Shown here: in pieces, positions 11,396 through 23,255 of the stretch
Layout: the number at the start of each line of letters is the position of its first letter
Numbering within the stretch: the first letter of the stretch is position 1
DNA from: Phylloscopus collybita
Lineage: Eukaryota; Chordata; Aves; Passeriformes; Phylloscopidae
Length of the DNA stretch: 64,000 nt
Direction of reading: 5' to 3'
Assembly (NCBI GenBank): GCA_027886175.1
Contig: JAJNNQ010000002.1
Coordinates: 1,988,001-2,052,000, forward strand
Program-made: the position numbers and the translations under genes
Notes under the pieces: generated by a model
What the model was told of the DNA's origin: nothing
The model's database searches: none
The model's input: only the letters and a program-made list of their open reading frames with translations

Positions 11396-13081
11396 TAGTC
11401 AAGGTTAAAAACCAAAGTGCTACATTTCCTCTTTAATTTATCTCTAACTATGCCAAATACTGTTGCCTAAAATAAAGATGATTGAGTTTTTCTTCCCACC
11501 TTTTGCTCTTTCTCATCCTTCTTCTCTCTTTGTTTATATGGTGTGTAAAAGAAATGGGTCAGATCACTTTGCTTTCATAGGAAATATTTTTTCTTCATTT
11601 ACAAGAAGTTGTCATGAATAGTTGGCTTATTTTTGATTTGTTTTTATTTCTGGGTTTGGGATTTTTTTTTAATATATATATTAAACCATGGGATACAACA
11701 ACCCTCAGAAGAAACTAAAAGCAAATAAAAGACTTTATAGGGTAGGTTTAGAGAGAACTGAATCTCTTCACTTCAGCAGGCTCTTATTCTCTACATGGTT
11801 CAGAGATCACACATTTTAAAAGGACAATACAAAATATGAACTTATCATTCTATGTACTTGGCAGATTTAGTGATTGCCACAAAACCTGGCAAAAACTTTA
11901 AGGATTGTAGCTCTGATTAGGACCAGTGTCTTCACTGAGTCTGGAGCAGAAGCAGAAGATATTCTGCATCTTCCCTGACCTTTAGGGAAGGACTTTTGGT
12001 ACTGCTCACAACTCAGCATCGTCTATTTATCCTCAGAGGCTGCAGAGATTCACAAAATATTTTTGACTAATTAAACCCACCCAGTTTGGGCAATGCCCAC
12101 TTACACACATCTCAAAGTCTCAGCCAAACATCTCCTCCTTCTCCCTTCTGTCTCTGGCTGGTGTTATTAAATCTGGTAGAAGCTGCTATAAATTATTAAT
12201 TAGGAGAACAGCCTCGTGCCTGACAAGGCTGGTTTTGCCATTTTGTCAAGCCCATTAGCCTCGTTAGAGGCAACTGTGTGTTCTGTCCCCTATCCAGAAA
12301 ACTCCAACATCACCATAGACAAGGTTACCTGTCTCTTGCCTGCAGGAATATTTTACAGCTTTTTGCACTGGTGAGAGCTGAGCCTTTCCTAAAAGTCCAA
12401 TGAAAACAAGAAATGCAGATTTTTGGCTGCTCCTGCCTGGTCCCCTCAGCTCCCATGACATTGCTGTTTTAGGGCCAGTGGAAACAGTAGAACACAGAAA
12501 AAAACCTTCTTTGAAGTTTACTGAATTTCTAAAGAAGTTATTAGTCAATATTAAATATCAGCAGCATGGGTCATGACCCCCAGCTGACCAGACTAACAAA
12601 ATATTTGCAGGGATCTGTGAAAAGAACATTTATAGCAAGATAATGAGATACTCTGCATCCTTACAAGAACTTCTTTCCAAGCACAAGGGAGAGCCCAAGC
12701 AAAAGATCACAGGGGAATGTCACTGTAAATCTTTGTGAATCTACATCACTTCTGGGTGATGGCCTCCACATGTGAATTTTGGAGATCAGGTTCACTCTTT
12801 GTCTTCAAAAACCAGACTTTTAACTCCCTCTGCCGAATAACTTGATAGATCTTAAGACCTCACTGTCCTAGGGTTTGGATTTGTTATTATGACCATATAA
12901 CAAGAGCTCCTGCTCATATTATTTCCTGTCATGAAAAGTTCAGATTATGGCTGTCAACACCATTTCCCTCTGAAAGGAAAAGTACCTGAAAATATTTTCT
13001 GGTGTTCAGGATTCTATGCTTAAAAAAACCCAAAAAAACACAACCAAAAAAAACCAAACCAAAAACAAAACAAAACAAAAC

Positions 13082-13117
<36 letters not shown>

Positions 13118-15276
13118 ACAAAAAAAGCCAAACCAAACCAAAACAAAACAACAAAAAACCAACAAAAACAAACAAAACAAAACAACAAACAAACAAACAA
13201 CAACAACAACAACAAAGAAAACACAACAAAAAACCACACCACCATAGTGACTTTTCAACCAGAGAGGGTTGTAAACCTCACCCAGAAGTGGGTGCTTTTC
13301 ATCAGTCCATGCTGGGCACAACATTTTTATTGGGAACAAACAGCTGCAGAATAGATACCAAATCAAATGAGCTGGAAGTTTGTTGGAAGGAAATGGCTTT
13401 TGTGGTTTCTTTGCTCATTAAAATGCCAATAACTTGACAGCACAGTGCTTGGTTATGGTCAGCACTTCAGACACCCCTGTGCCCTATAAATAACATTTTT
13501 ATTGCCAACTTTTTCACATGCACAGGAAGTTTTCATTGTCATCATCTTGATTCCTTTCTCTACCTTCTGGCAGGGTGTTGCAACTTTCTCTTGAAGAACT
13601 TCCTCTTGCTTCTGTCTTCTTTTCAAACTCAAGTCCTATTCTGGAGGAAAATAAGATTTTCAAAAGGTTTGTCTAATACACAGAGACCTTGGGTACACCC
13701 TCTTTAAAAACAATTTTCCAGTCTGCCTTAATTTTGAATTTTTAACTTTTCCATAATTTTAGTTTTTTGTGACTATTTTTCTTCATCTATTCTGATCAGG
13801 CTCTTTAATAGATTAACAAACAATTTCTTCTAAAAGTTTAATACCTTTAACACACATTAAATTCCCAGAGTTTTTTCCTAATGCAAGATTCCAACGAGTT
13901 TTCAGCACCCTGGGATATTTGGGAAGTACATCCACATGGGACAGAGGATCATCATCATCACAATTTAAAAATAAAAAAAATAACATCATGACCTTTTGTG
14001 AAATAATTGAAGGATAAAGAACGACAAGCCAAGTGTTGTTTGGTAAGATGTACAGGGTCCTTCAGTAGGAGTGAATTTCACTGTTGTTAATGGGTATTTT
14101 GTGCTAATCAGGGAACCTTGTTGAAATTGCTAGGGAGGTTGGATTTAATCTTCCTGTGAGGTTTTCCTAAGGTGTTCACTAAAGTAAATAATATCAGTAT
14201 GGTAAGATGTTGCTTGCACGTATTTTATTGTAATGCACTTAATATCTCATTCCCACAACAAGCAAACAACTCAGTGTGATAGGAGTGTTACAAAAATATG
14301 AAATTATGGCCTAGAAAGACAAAGAAACAAATCATTCCCCTTTCGCTCCATTATATGGGGAAAAAAACCAAACCTGTTTCTAGGGAGGAAAAGGAAGCTG
14401 GTTAGAATTGTACCACTGACTAATTTTTTACCAAAAATGTGTTTCAAAATTCATTGCATTATTTGGATGAAAAAGTATTTTTCCAATAGAAAAGAAAACC
14501 ACCAGCTCTTCCAACATATTAATCACGTTTGCCATTGTTAATTTTTCAGCTTGTTTCCATTTAGGGAACTCTTTGAGAATGGGATAAAGTCATGTCTTAA
14601 ACAAGGAACTTTTTTTTTTCTCCTCTAACAAAACAGGAATTTTATCCCAACTATGTGAGGACCAATTAAAAACACAGCCAGGAATGGGAGTGAATGAGTC
14701 CATGTGGGTAAGATTTATCCTGCCAGACTGCAGGGGAGAGAGATCCATTTATTTACCTTTTTGGAAGTGCCTGTTGGCATTAGGGATGCTCAGCTGTTGT
14801 GGGTACCAGGCACCCACAGAGGCCTGGCAAACCTGGCAGGATGTGGAGCAATTTTATGCCCTTCTGGAGCACAGCTGTGAAGCTGACAGGGCAAGAAGAT
14901 TTGTTTAGGAATGAGAATCCTGTCCTAGAGCTGACCATAAAGGGTGGTGCCCACCCCAGAGTTAAATGTCTGTAATGTCAGTGTTCATTTTTACTGGGCT
15001 GGATCCTGCTCATCCCCAACTTCCAGCTGTGCAAAACACCAGCTGAAGGTGACAGAGCAGATTCCTTTTCAGCTTCGGCCCTTTCAGTCTGCAGCTTCGC
15101 CACAGAGGATGAGGCCACTTCATCTGGGAATTCTCCACCTCAGGGAGGTTATTTTCTGGTGTGAAATAAATGTGCTGTGCTCCAATGCTTCTCTTTCCCT
15201 TTCCATCAGGAAAGAATTGTTGCTTTCTCCGTGGTGTCCCAAGCCAGAAAAGGTGAGATTTTCTAGAGCCAAAGGG
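11396..15276. other. Unique sequence interrupted by a C/A tract
   Basis: About 3.9 kb. Nothing was recognised except the low-complexity tract at 13021-13240. Open frames of 60-145 codons are unrecognised; the longest (12929-13366, minus) owes its length to the low-complexity tract. Confidence 0.5.
13021..13240 (+). repeat. C/A-only tract, (CAAAA)n-like
   Basis: About 220 bp of A-runs separated by C or CC, with a regular (CAAAA)n core near 13060-13100 and (CAA)n near 13199-13215. There is almost no G or T. It is the complementary composition of the 6022 tract. Confidence 0.95.
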
Positions 15277-15650
15277 TTATTTAGGTTGGAAAGCACCTAT
15301 AAAATCACTGAGTTCAAATGTTAACCCAGCACTGTCCGCTGCTAAACCACATCCCCAGGGGCCACATCCACATCTGTTTTAAATCCCTCCAGGGATGGTG
15401 ACTCCATCACTTCCAAGGGCAGCCCGTTCCAATGTCTGACCACTCTTTCTGTGATGAAATATTTTCTAAAATCCAACCTAAACCTCCTGTGGTGCAATGT
15501 GAGATCATTTCCTCTCGTTCAGTCTCATTACCTGGGAGAAGAGACCAACCCCACATCATTCCAACCTCCTCTCAGGAAGATGAGGAGCTCCCTTTCCAGG
15601 CTGAGCTGCACTCCATGACTTTTTTTGGGTCTCCAACAGCCTTTTAGGGC
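15277..15650 (-). mobile_element. CR1: CR1 LINE fragment, long
   Basis: Minus-strand CR1. The plus strand shows 'ggttatttaggttggaaagc', 'ctaaaccacatccccagggg', 'ccagggatggtgactccatc', 'ccgttccaatgtctgaccac' and 'atccaacctaaacctcctgt', then continues into the upstream 'cctgggagaagagaccaacc' block. One of the longest CR1 pieces in the window. Confidence 0.9.
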
Positions 15651-16437
15651 TACATGCCAGTTGGGACTAGAAAATCCCAGAGAATCCTCTGATCTTCATC
15701 AACAACAACATCCACAGCCCCTGCTGGTTCCAGGTAAATATTTGGACTGTGCAAGGTGAGGTAAGCATCAGGCCACACTCAGAGACAAAGCCACTTGTCA
15801 CCATGAGCTGTTTTCTGTCAGGGACAGATTCAGCTGCTCAGTAGGGACTAAAGAGAGGAGCAAAATTAGCTTCTGTTGTGCTGTGTGCAATGTCAATCCA
15901 TTTTCCATGCCCCACGGTGGTGACCTGGAAGTTTGCTGCATGCAGTTTTTTGTTCCATCTGGCTTGTTTGAAGGCTGGGAGGGGAAAAGTACAACTGGAT
16001 GGGAGGGTTGGAGTGGATACATGCAGTCCTGAGTGTTTTCAATAGAGCATTAATTGTAATGTTGTAGATGCTGTTTGCCTCAGCTGTAGCTGTTCATAAT
16101 AATTAGGTTGATGGATTCAGAGAGGAACAAAAAAAAAAAAAGTCTCTCTTCTCAGAGAGAAGGAAATTTAAGCACTGGGCTGGGGATTTGGGAGTCTAGT
16201 AAACCCCTGCTCCTGGTAAATTGGATGTGTACAAGAGCTGGAGCTGGATGGGATGTATCCAGCAGGGAGCTGGCTGACAAAATGCTGCCACTCTCCATCT
16301 TCAATGAAAGTTTGCTGTGCTAAAGAGGTGTCCTCAGTGAAAATAAAATGAAAAAGGAAAACCAAAGAGGGTTCAGAGAGCTGTGTGGCACTTGCCTTAC
16401 CACAGCCCCTGAGAATCATCCCATGATCGTTGCCCAA

Positions 16438-16712
16438 GGATGAAGTTCTTCCTCATGTCCATGGGGAACTTCCTGGGATCAGTCCCTGCCCATTCCTCTG
16501 GTGCCATTGCTGGATCCCACAGAGCAGGGCCTGGTCCCTGAGCCCTCTGCAGACAGGGACACACAGGGATGAGGTCCCATCTCAGTGTCTCTTCTTGAGG
16601 CTGAACAGCCCCAGCTCCCTCAGCCTTTACTCATCACAGAGATGCACCAGCCTCTTCATTACTTCACAGTCCTCCTCTCGACCTGCTCCAGGAGCTCCAC
16701 AATTGTATTTTA
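16438..16712 (-). mobile_element. CR1: CR1 LINE fragment, internal part
   Basis: Minus-strand CR1 lacking the extreme 3' end. The plus strand shows 'gaagttcttcctcatgtcca', 'cttgaggctgaacagcccca' and 'gctccctcagcctttactca', corresponding to the region just upstream of the common 3' UTR blocks. The missing 3' end means a later deletion or rearrangement, since CR1 truncation normally removes the 5' side. Confidence 0.85.
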
Positions 16713-16821
16713 CCCCTCTCTGATGAAATTCTATGTGGGGCCAGCATGTTTTTAGCCCCAGGAGGGTTCAACACTCTGAGGGTGTCCAGCAACCTCCCAG
16801 AAATGGCTTATGAATAATTAG

Positions 16822-17285
16822 TGAGACGGCTGATCGGGTGTGTTTTGAAAAAGCAAAAAGGTTTTAATAAAAGAGAGAATAACACTCTATGCCACAAAAA
16901 AAAAAAAAAAAAAAAAAAAAAAAGAAGCCATGCACAGTGCAGGGAAGCCCCTTGCACCTGCTAAGACACCCCAAAAAGCATTGAGAGATTTTGTTCAAGT
17001 TCTTAAGTACACAAGGATCAAGGAGGGGTTTTTTGGCAAGCTGCCCAACAGAAATAGCTACAGATCTCAAGGTACATTTCAAAGATCCAACAGGTGCCTT
17101 TGTGCTGGCACTGGGCCAATTATGTCGAGGGAAGCACAGAAGTTTCTGGTTCTTCTCCCTTAAAAGTCCTGGGCTGTAACTTGAACTCTTTTCCTTATGT
17201 GGACACATCTACTCGGCTGTGAGGGTGCAATGTAACACCTCTCCTCCTGGGAAATGCTTGTTTCTCCAAGTTCTCCTGTCTTAAA
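16822..17285 (-). mobile_element. Possible ERV LTR, low confidence
   Basis: On the minus strand the segment contains 'tcttttattaaaaccttttt' followed by a possible U5 ending '...cagccgtctca', giving a TG start at 16822 on plus. A 28-A run (16896-16923) lies inside. I found no target duplication or second copy in the window, so this rests only on arrangement. Confidence 0.25.
16896..16923 (+). repeat. Poly-A run, 28 A
   Basis: Uninterrupted A28. It lies in the possible LTR at 16822, where on the minus strand it would be a poly-T insertion. Confidence 0.95.
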
Positions 17286-18154
17286 ATATGCACAGACTAC
17301 AAAACCTACCTATGATGAGAAGAAACACAGCCTGGCCACCTGATTTGTGCTGTCTTGGAGTGGACAATGCAGCACTGAGGGAACCCGTTTCTGCTTCTTG
17401 TTGTTCTTGATTTCTTTCTCCTTGACATAGCCCCGTTGAAGCTTTTGAGTGTTTTGTAGTTAAACCACACCTTGCCTCCACTCTGCCAGACTTCCTTCAG
17501 CAGCTCAGGAGAGGTGTGGGATTCCCAAGGGTCTTTTGCTGTCAAGCTCATGAATTTGTCTTGGTAATAACAGGGATGAAAAGGGTGGGAGCTGAGAAAT
17601 GAGCACATCCCATCCTTCTGAGGAGTGCCCATGGTCTGTGGTCACAGACCCACACAAAATCTGAGCTGAGGAACCCCCCTGAACAGGTGTGAAGTGACTA
17701 TGGGAGATAGTGTCCAGCCCTAATTCCTGGAAATTCAAAGTAAAATGGGACATCTTTGGTCCTGATGTGGCTGATTTGGGCTGCACATCACGGGAGTGAC
17801 AGCAAGCACAGCTGGCTGTGCCACAGAACGTGGAAACTTCCCCAACCACAGAGACTCAGGCTGCTCTGGCTGTGCCTCAAAGCAGATGATCCACGATCCC
17901 TGTATGTGCAATTTCACCCTGGGCAAAGCTCCAGCAAAGCTGCATCTCAGCAGGTTTTATTGAATTTGCCACTGCCATGACCACAACTGTACAAGGACAG
18001 TCAATTGCTGTTCCTGGTAAAATGGGTGCCCCCTCTAATCTTTACCTGATCCCTGACTCCTGTCCCCAGCCAGGTCACCACGCTGCCAGCTGCACAGGAA
18101 GTCCCAGAGCAAACTTTTTGGGAGAAGTCTGGTAAGTTGAAGTTGAAGGAGTGT

Positions 18155-18375
18155 CTGGGTCAGAAGTGTTTGCTCCAGTGCCATGGGGGTCACCACTGAG
18201 CCCCATCCAGAAATGCCACATCATTTAAATACCCTCAAGGATGGCGACCCCCTGGGCACCTCTTTCAACACTTGACAACCTTTTCAATGAAGAATTTTTT
18301 ACCTAAATCTAAATCTCCCCTGGCCCAAATTGGAACCATTTCCTCTTGTCCTATCCTCTTTTTCCTTGGGATCTG
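18155..18375 (-). mobile_element. CR1: CR1 LINE fragment, diverged, 3' end lost
   Basis: Minus-strand CR1 with 'atgccacatcatttaaatac', 'aacacttgacaaccttttca' and 'ctaaatctcccctggcccaa'. Several small gaps and the absence of the terminal 3' block mark it as an old copy. Confidence 0.8.
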
Positions 18376-19386
18376 ATAACTTGGTATGAAATCCCTCACA
18401 GGAATAAATAAAAAATAAAACCTCCAAAGCATTTAAAACCTTGTATTTTGCTTCTTGTTTTTTTACAGAGACATCACAATATGTTTTAAAGCTGTTCTGT
18501 GGCAATCAGAAAAGGGGGAAGCTTTTATTTTCCTTTTCAATTATAGTTTTTTCTCTCTTTGTATTGACACAGGAACTGGGGCTTTAAAGAGAAAAAAAAA
18601 TAATTTGGGTGTTCATTTAAATGTAGCTCTTCATATTACAGGACAATTTAATATTAAATATACAGTGTCTAGGTAAAATCATACCCTGGAGCTGCCTTTT
18701 TTCTTTCAGTGACTGTGGAGGGAGCTAAGGAAGGTGGCTTGGATGCTTTTGTGGAGCTCAGTGAAATGAATTTCACTCTCTAAGACATACAATAAATAAC
18801 ACAACAGCTGGGAACACTCTGGTTCCTTCACCCATGGCAAGCAGTGTTTTTTTCTTCATTGTCATTCTGGTGAAATGTTAGAAATTATTTTTTTTTTCCT
18901 TTCATGTCCAATAAATGTTTGGCCTCAGCATCATAAGTTACCCCTTCCAGACCATATTAGAAAATAAACTGGATTAAAACCATTTCATACTCATGAAGGA
19001 TTACCCTGAGTTTTCTTGTTTATTTGAACAAGAAGTCCACATTTAAATTTCAAATTAATATTTTAGGATTCAAGGGCTGGGTTTTTTGGTGTGTTTTTTT
19101 TTTCTTTCTTTTTTTTTCCCTCTCTTTGTTTGTTTCCCAGACTCTACTGAATTATAGATTTTTTAGCAGCAAGGATATGTAAGAAAACATTTATTCGCTC
19201 AGGCTGACATTGACTTCTGAATAAAACAGGACAAGGGATGTTCAAAAACTCTGAAAAGGAGAGCAGACTGTACCTCTGCTGCTGCAGTTATGGATCTGCT
19301 TCTGCTGCTTATTTTTCAGCTGAAATAACAACTCTTTGTTTGAAAACTCCCATTGGTTGCTGTGGAAATAATGATGAGTCCTGGGG

Positions 19387-19437
<51 letters not shown>
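19387..19437 (+). repeat. Poly-A run, 51 A
   Basis: Uninterrupted A51, the longest homopolymer in the window. No recognisable retroposed sequence precedes it. The exact length may vary with sequencing and assembly. Confidence 0.93.
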
Positions 19438-19441
<4 letters not shown>

Positions 19442-19469
19442 ATTCTAGGTGGGAATATGGAAAAGAAAG

Positions 19470-19513
19470 AGAGAAATTCCCAGAGCAACAGAGAGAAATT
19501 CCCAGAGTAACAG
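19470..19513 (+). repeat. 22-bp tandem duplication
   Basis: Two adjacent copies of agagaaattcccagagyaacag differ at one C/T position. They lie 33 bp right of the 51-A run. Confidence 0.88.
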
Positions 19514-20205
19514 AGATTTTGTGTAGAGATTTTATTAATAATAATAATAAAAAAAGAAAAAATAAGGAAAAGAGAGATGCAAATAGAAAGTTCTGGGCTA
19601 AAAAGCTGATCCTGGGTATCAGTGTGATAATAAAGGAGACAAGGTCTATCACAAAGGATTTACTTTCACTATTCATAAGCACCTGAAAAAAAATAGACAT
19701 TTCTGCCTGAGCTGCTCCCGTGGGGCTCCTTGAGAAGGTCTGATCAATTCAGTCAATGGAGAGTGAGATCCAATTCCTCTCATCCTCAATTAGACATCCA
19801 GTGCAGGCGACATGAGCCATGCTGGAAAACTGCCTGGGTTTGTCCCAGTGAAGCCCTGGGGGATGAAATTCCCACCCACATCTGCACTTCAGGCATCCAA
19901 GTGATGCCTTAGGTTTCAACTTCCATGTATCCCAGGTTCTGTGCTGCCCAGGGGTGCAGCTCTCAGCCTCACATCCAGGGTCACTCAGCTCTGCACACAG
20001 CAGGGACACAAAACAAATCCTGCTCCTGCTGCACACCAAGCACAGCTGGGACAAGTTTCCAGGCCCAAAAGCACAAACAGCGGGGGCTGGAGGGAGAAAA
20101 CAAGAAGGGTGGGACTGCATCAGCTGGAGCTGGAATTGGACAATTCAACCCCAAAGTGCAAATGGACCAGAACTGATCAAAGTGTGAGACCTCGTGACTG
20201 GACAT

Positions 20206-20282
20206 CCATTTTGTGTCCATTTTGTGTCCATTTTGTGACCATTTTGTGTCCATTTTGTGTCCATTTTGTGACCGTTTTGGGT
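20206..20282 (+). repeat. 11-bp minisatellite inside LTR copy B (7 units)
   Basis: Units ccattttgtgt / ccattttgtga follow the order t, t, a, t, t, a, then a degenerate ccgttttgggt. This is the reverse complement of the arrays in copies A and C. Confidence 0.93.
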
Positions 20283-20346
20283 CCACCTTGGGTGCAGCCC
20301 TAGCCAGGCTCTTGTCCTGTCCAAGGTGTGTCCTTAAAGGCCTTTT

Positions 20347-20365
20347 AATAAATACCTGATTTATT
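20347..20365. promoter_or_regulatory. Palindromic polyadenylation signal of family X
   Basis: The 19-nt motif aataaatacctgatttatt gives AATAAA on both strands. The same palindrome is at 6921-6939. In copy C (33105-33118) only the sense-strand AATAAA survives. Confidence 0.6.
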
Positions 20366-20512
20366 CTCTGGCTCTGTCCAGTCTCTGTTCCAGCTCAGCC
20401 TCCCCAAGGCATCACAAGGAGAGGGGAGGAAAATCCCACCATGGGAAAGAAAGCAAGGCCAGCCAATTAACACTTTATAAAACAGAGCCACTTCTCCTCC
20501 TGCCTCATGTTT

Positions 20513-20625
20513 CATGGAATCCCAGAATGGTTTTGGTGGAAGGGACCTTCAGGATCATCCAGTTCCACCCCCTGCCACGGGCAGGGACACCTTCCACTGG
20601 ACCAGGCTGCTCCAAGCAACCTCTT
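20513..20625 (-). mobile_element. CR1: CR1 LINE 3' terminal fragment
   Basis: Minus-strand CR1 tail of about 110 bp: 'ggaatcccagaatggttttg', 'tcatccagttccaccccctg', 'ccacgggcagggacaccttc', 'accaggctgctccaagcaac'. It is strongly 5'-truncated and lies 100 bp from LTR copy B. Confidence 0.9.
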
Positions 20626-23133
20626 TTTTTCCTGCCAAAAGTTGCTGGAAAAATGACCAGAATATGACTCTGTCATAAAATTGCCTAATTTTGAATGATG
20701 CTCCTACACACAGAGGTTGGCTAAAGGAAGTAATTATTTCATTCCAAGACTTTTGGGCTTCTGAGTGCTAAACTCCAGATCAAACCTCAGCTGCTCAGGA
20801 AAGGAGGACTATTATCTCCCTGACAGCACTGTCTCCTCTCCTTCTTCTCTCCCTCAAAAAAATATACTTTGACCTTTTCTTTTTGAATCAGGCTTTGTGA
20901 TTTATTTTTCTTGGATTTATATTCACATTTTACAGGCTTCTCCTCTGGCAAATTTGTCTTTCTTGTAAAAGCAAAATTAAAACCAATAATTTGGGTGTAA
21001 CAGGCATCGATTAGCAAATGCTTCTGCACGTTCCCAGCTCTTTATCAACCTAGCTGCCTCTTTCAGGATAAGGAGCTGAGAATCTTGAGGAAAACTCATG
21101 GATAACAGAGTTCCAGGAGAAAAAGGTCAGGACCTCCTTGAACAGCTGAAACTGTGCTACATTTGTCAGTTCAGATTCTCTTGCACTTTTGTGTGACATA
21201 TTCGATTCTGAGAATTCCAGCACACAAAAAGCTGATCAGGCTGGGTAAAACTATGAACTATTTTCATCTTCCAGTAGAGAGTGTTCTGGTTTTTTTGTCA
21301 ACCATTGGGGATTTATTTGATATGTATTAGCTGAATTCTTCTGAAGTTATTAGTTTGGTGTGTGGTTTGTTTGGTTTCTTTTGGTTTTTTTTTTTTTTTT
21401 CACATAAACAATGTGCAATTTGTAAAAGTCATTCCCTGGTGGCCTTGGTCAAACCTAAAGTCTTATATCAGGAAGAAAAAGCTGACACATTAACCTTTGT
21501 TGCATTGAATGTCTGAAAAAAAAAAAAAAAAAAAACCAAAAAAATGGAAAAGAGGGTTTATTAAGCTGTGAAAAAAACATATTTAATTAAAAAAAAAAGG
21601 AGTCAAGGCAGCAAGAGACCACAAACTGCTACAGGAAGATGAAGAAATCAGGGCAGGCTGAATTCTGAGAGTAAATTGGTGAGATTCCAGTAAAGCCAGT
21701 GGTACTGGGTCAAATTAATCTGAGTTGTGGATCTGGACTGAAGAGGATAAGTACGTGAGAGCACTGCTGAATCAAAGGCAGATGAGAACACTGCTGAACT
21801 GAACTAAGTATTCCCATCGCCCTCCAGAAGAGAGAAGAAAAAGAAAAAAAACAGGTCATGTTTCTGCTGTCTTTCCACAGCTTCCAAAATAATCATGGTT
21901 TACTCCTAATACTGCTGTAATTTAGCACTATGCACTCCTTTATTTACACACACAGCACCATTTTAATCCACATTTTCCTCTTCTTTCCATTCTCCCAAAT
22001 TAAATTATAGCCTTGATGGCTCTGGGTAATGCACAATGAAAATACTCTCCCTGAGCTATGATTCTAAATCCCCAAATGGATTTGTATAAATAAACTGCTG
22101 AGGTATCATTCCTCTGTCATTTGATATATTAAAAATTAGGATGTATTTTTCCCCTCCGTGCTGCTCTGAAGCAGGAAATAATTTTCGTTCTCCTTTGCTG
22201 TACCACAATCAAAGTTTGTAGGCAGCAGTTTAGCTTAATCATACTTATGCAATTACTGTCAGAGCCTGACATTTTCCTTTCACCTTTGCTATTCCCAGGA
22301 GATTAAGCTATCAACCCTTCAAGATCATTACAGCTGTTTACATGCAGGTGGCAAAAGGAGTCTCAAACAGCAGGAAATCTTTATCTCTGGCTATGGCATG
22401 AACCAAACTCTCTGTATTTTGGGGATTTTTTTTTTATTTAGTGGAATGGTATGGAATGGAACGGAATGGAAGCCATATCCACACCCAAGAAATGGAAATA
22501 AACAGGGAAACACAAACATTTCTCTGTAAGAACTTTGAGACGAGCAGTATGGGAATTCTACTGGTATGGTTGCTCCACAGACATCCCAAGGTGTATGTTT
22601 CCCTGCTGAAATGATGGGAACCACCTGGATATCAGATAATCCTTTCAATTTTTTCTTCTCCTACTTAAGCCAGCCTGCTAAGGCCCACGTGGTTGCTGCA
22701 CTGAGAGGAAATTTTGCAAAAGTGTCGAGTAGCTGAGGAGGAGGAAGGAGGAGCAGATGAGCCTGACAGGTTTTGATTCTCTACTCTGTTTTGGGGTTTT
22801 TAATGCCAAACAGAACTTTCTGCAGGTGTTCCTGCCCCTGGGGAGGCTGCTCAGAGCAGCTGCTCTCGGGTTGGGCAGCACCCAGGCTGTGTGAGCTCTG
22901 AAATGTCAGGGGTTGAAATCAGCAGCTGCTTCTGCAGGGCTCCCGTGGCTGAAAGGAGTTGGCAGAGACTTAAAAAACCTGTCTGGCTTCCCAGCCATCC
23001 CCTCACTTGGCCTTGAGGAAACAGTTCTTGCTCAGGTGAGGTATTCTTGCAGGTGCACACAGCCTAGACAGCCCCTGGACTTCCTCATTGGAAGTTTATT
23101 TGCCTGGAAGTGGAGCCACATCATCAAAATACA
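20626..23133. other. Unique sequence, possible conserved noncoding segment
   Basis: No gene or repeat family recognised. Includes a T-run at about 21386-21400, an A20 run at 21516-21535 and a short GGAAT-type cluster at 22440-22470. The A+T-rich part at 22100-22340 reads like conserved noncoding DNA (see findings). Confidence 0.45.
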
Positions 23134-23255
23134 GCCTGGTTTGGGTTGGAAGGGCCCTCAAACACCATCCAGTTCCAACCCCCTGCCCTGGGCAAGGACA
23201 CCTTCCCCTGGGCCAGGTTTCTGACCTGCAACTCTTCCATGCAACCCTGGACACC
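23134..23255 (-). mobile_element. CR1: CR1 LINE 3' fragment, partly eroded
   Basis: Minus-strand CR1: 'tggtttgggttggaagggcc', 'ccagttccaaccccctgccc', 'gggcaaggacaccttcccct'. Homology then weakens with a possible small rearrangement before 'caaccctggacacctc'. Confidence 0.85.

Larger units (their letters stand above)
18376..19901. other. Unique sequence with a 51-A run
   Basis: No gene recognised. It includes the A51 run and an adjacent 22-bp duplication. The 152-codon minus-strand frame here (19242-19700) is held open by the poly-A (poly-Phe). Confidence 0.5.
19902..20414 (+). mobile_element. Solo ERV LTR, family X copy B
   Basis: 513 bp, begins TGATGCCTT and ends AAGGCATCA. The 4-bp duplication CAAG flanks it at 19898-19901 and 20415-20418. 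In sense orientation AATAAA (20347-20352) lies 62 nt before the 3' end, fitting a short R-U5. The 11-bp minisatellite at 20206-20282 has seven units, the most of the three copies. No gag, pol or env-like sequence is adjacent, so it is a solo LTR left by LTR-LTR recombination. Confidence 0.87.

Noticed and set aside
14400..14430. A second tRNA-derived SINE head ('ctggttagaattgtacc')
   Set aside because: No A/B box spacing and no CR1 tail follow it.
22440..22475. GGAAT-type pericentromeric satellite
   Set aside because: Only about five imperfect pentamers; too short to be more than a local microsatellite.
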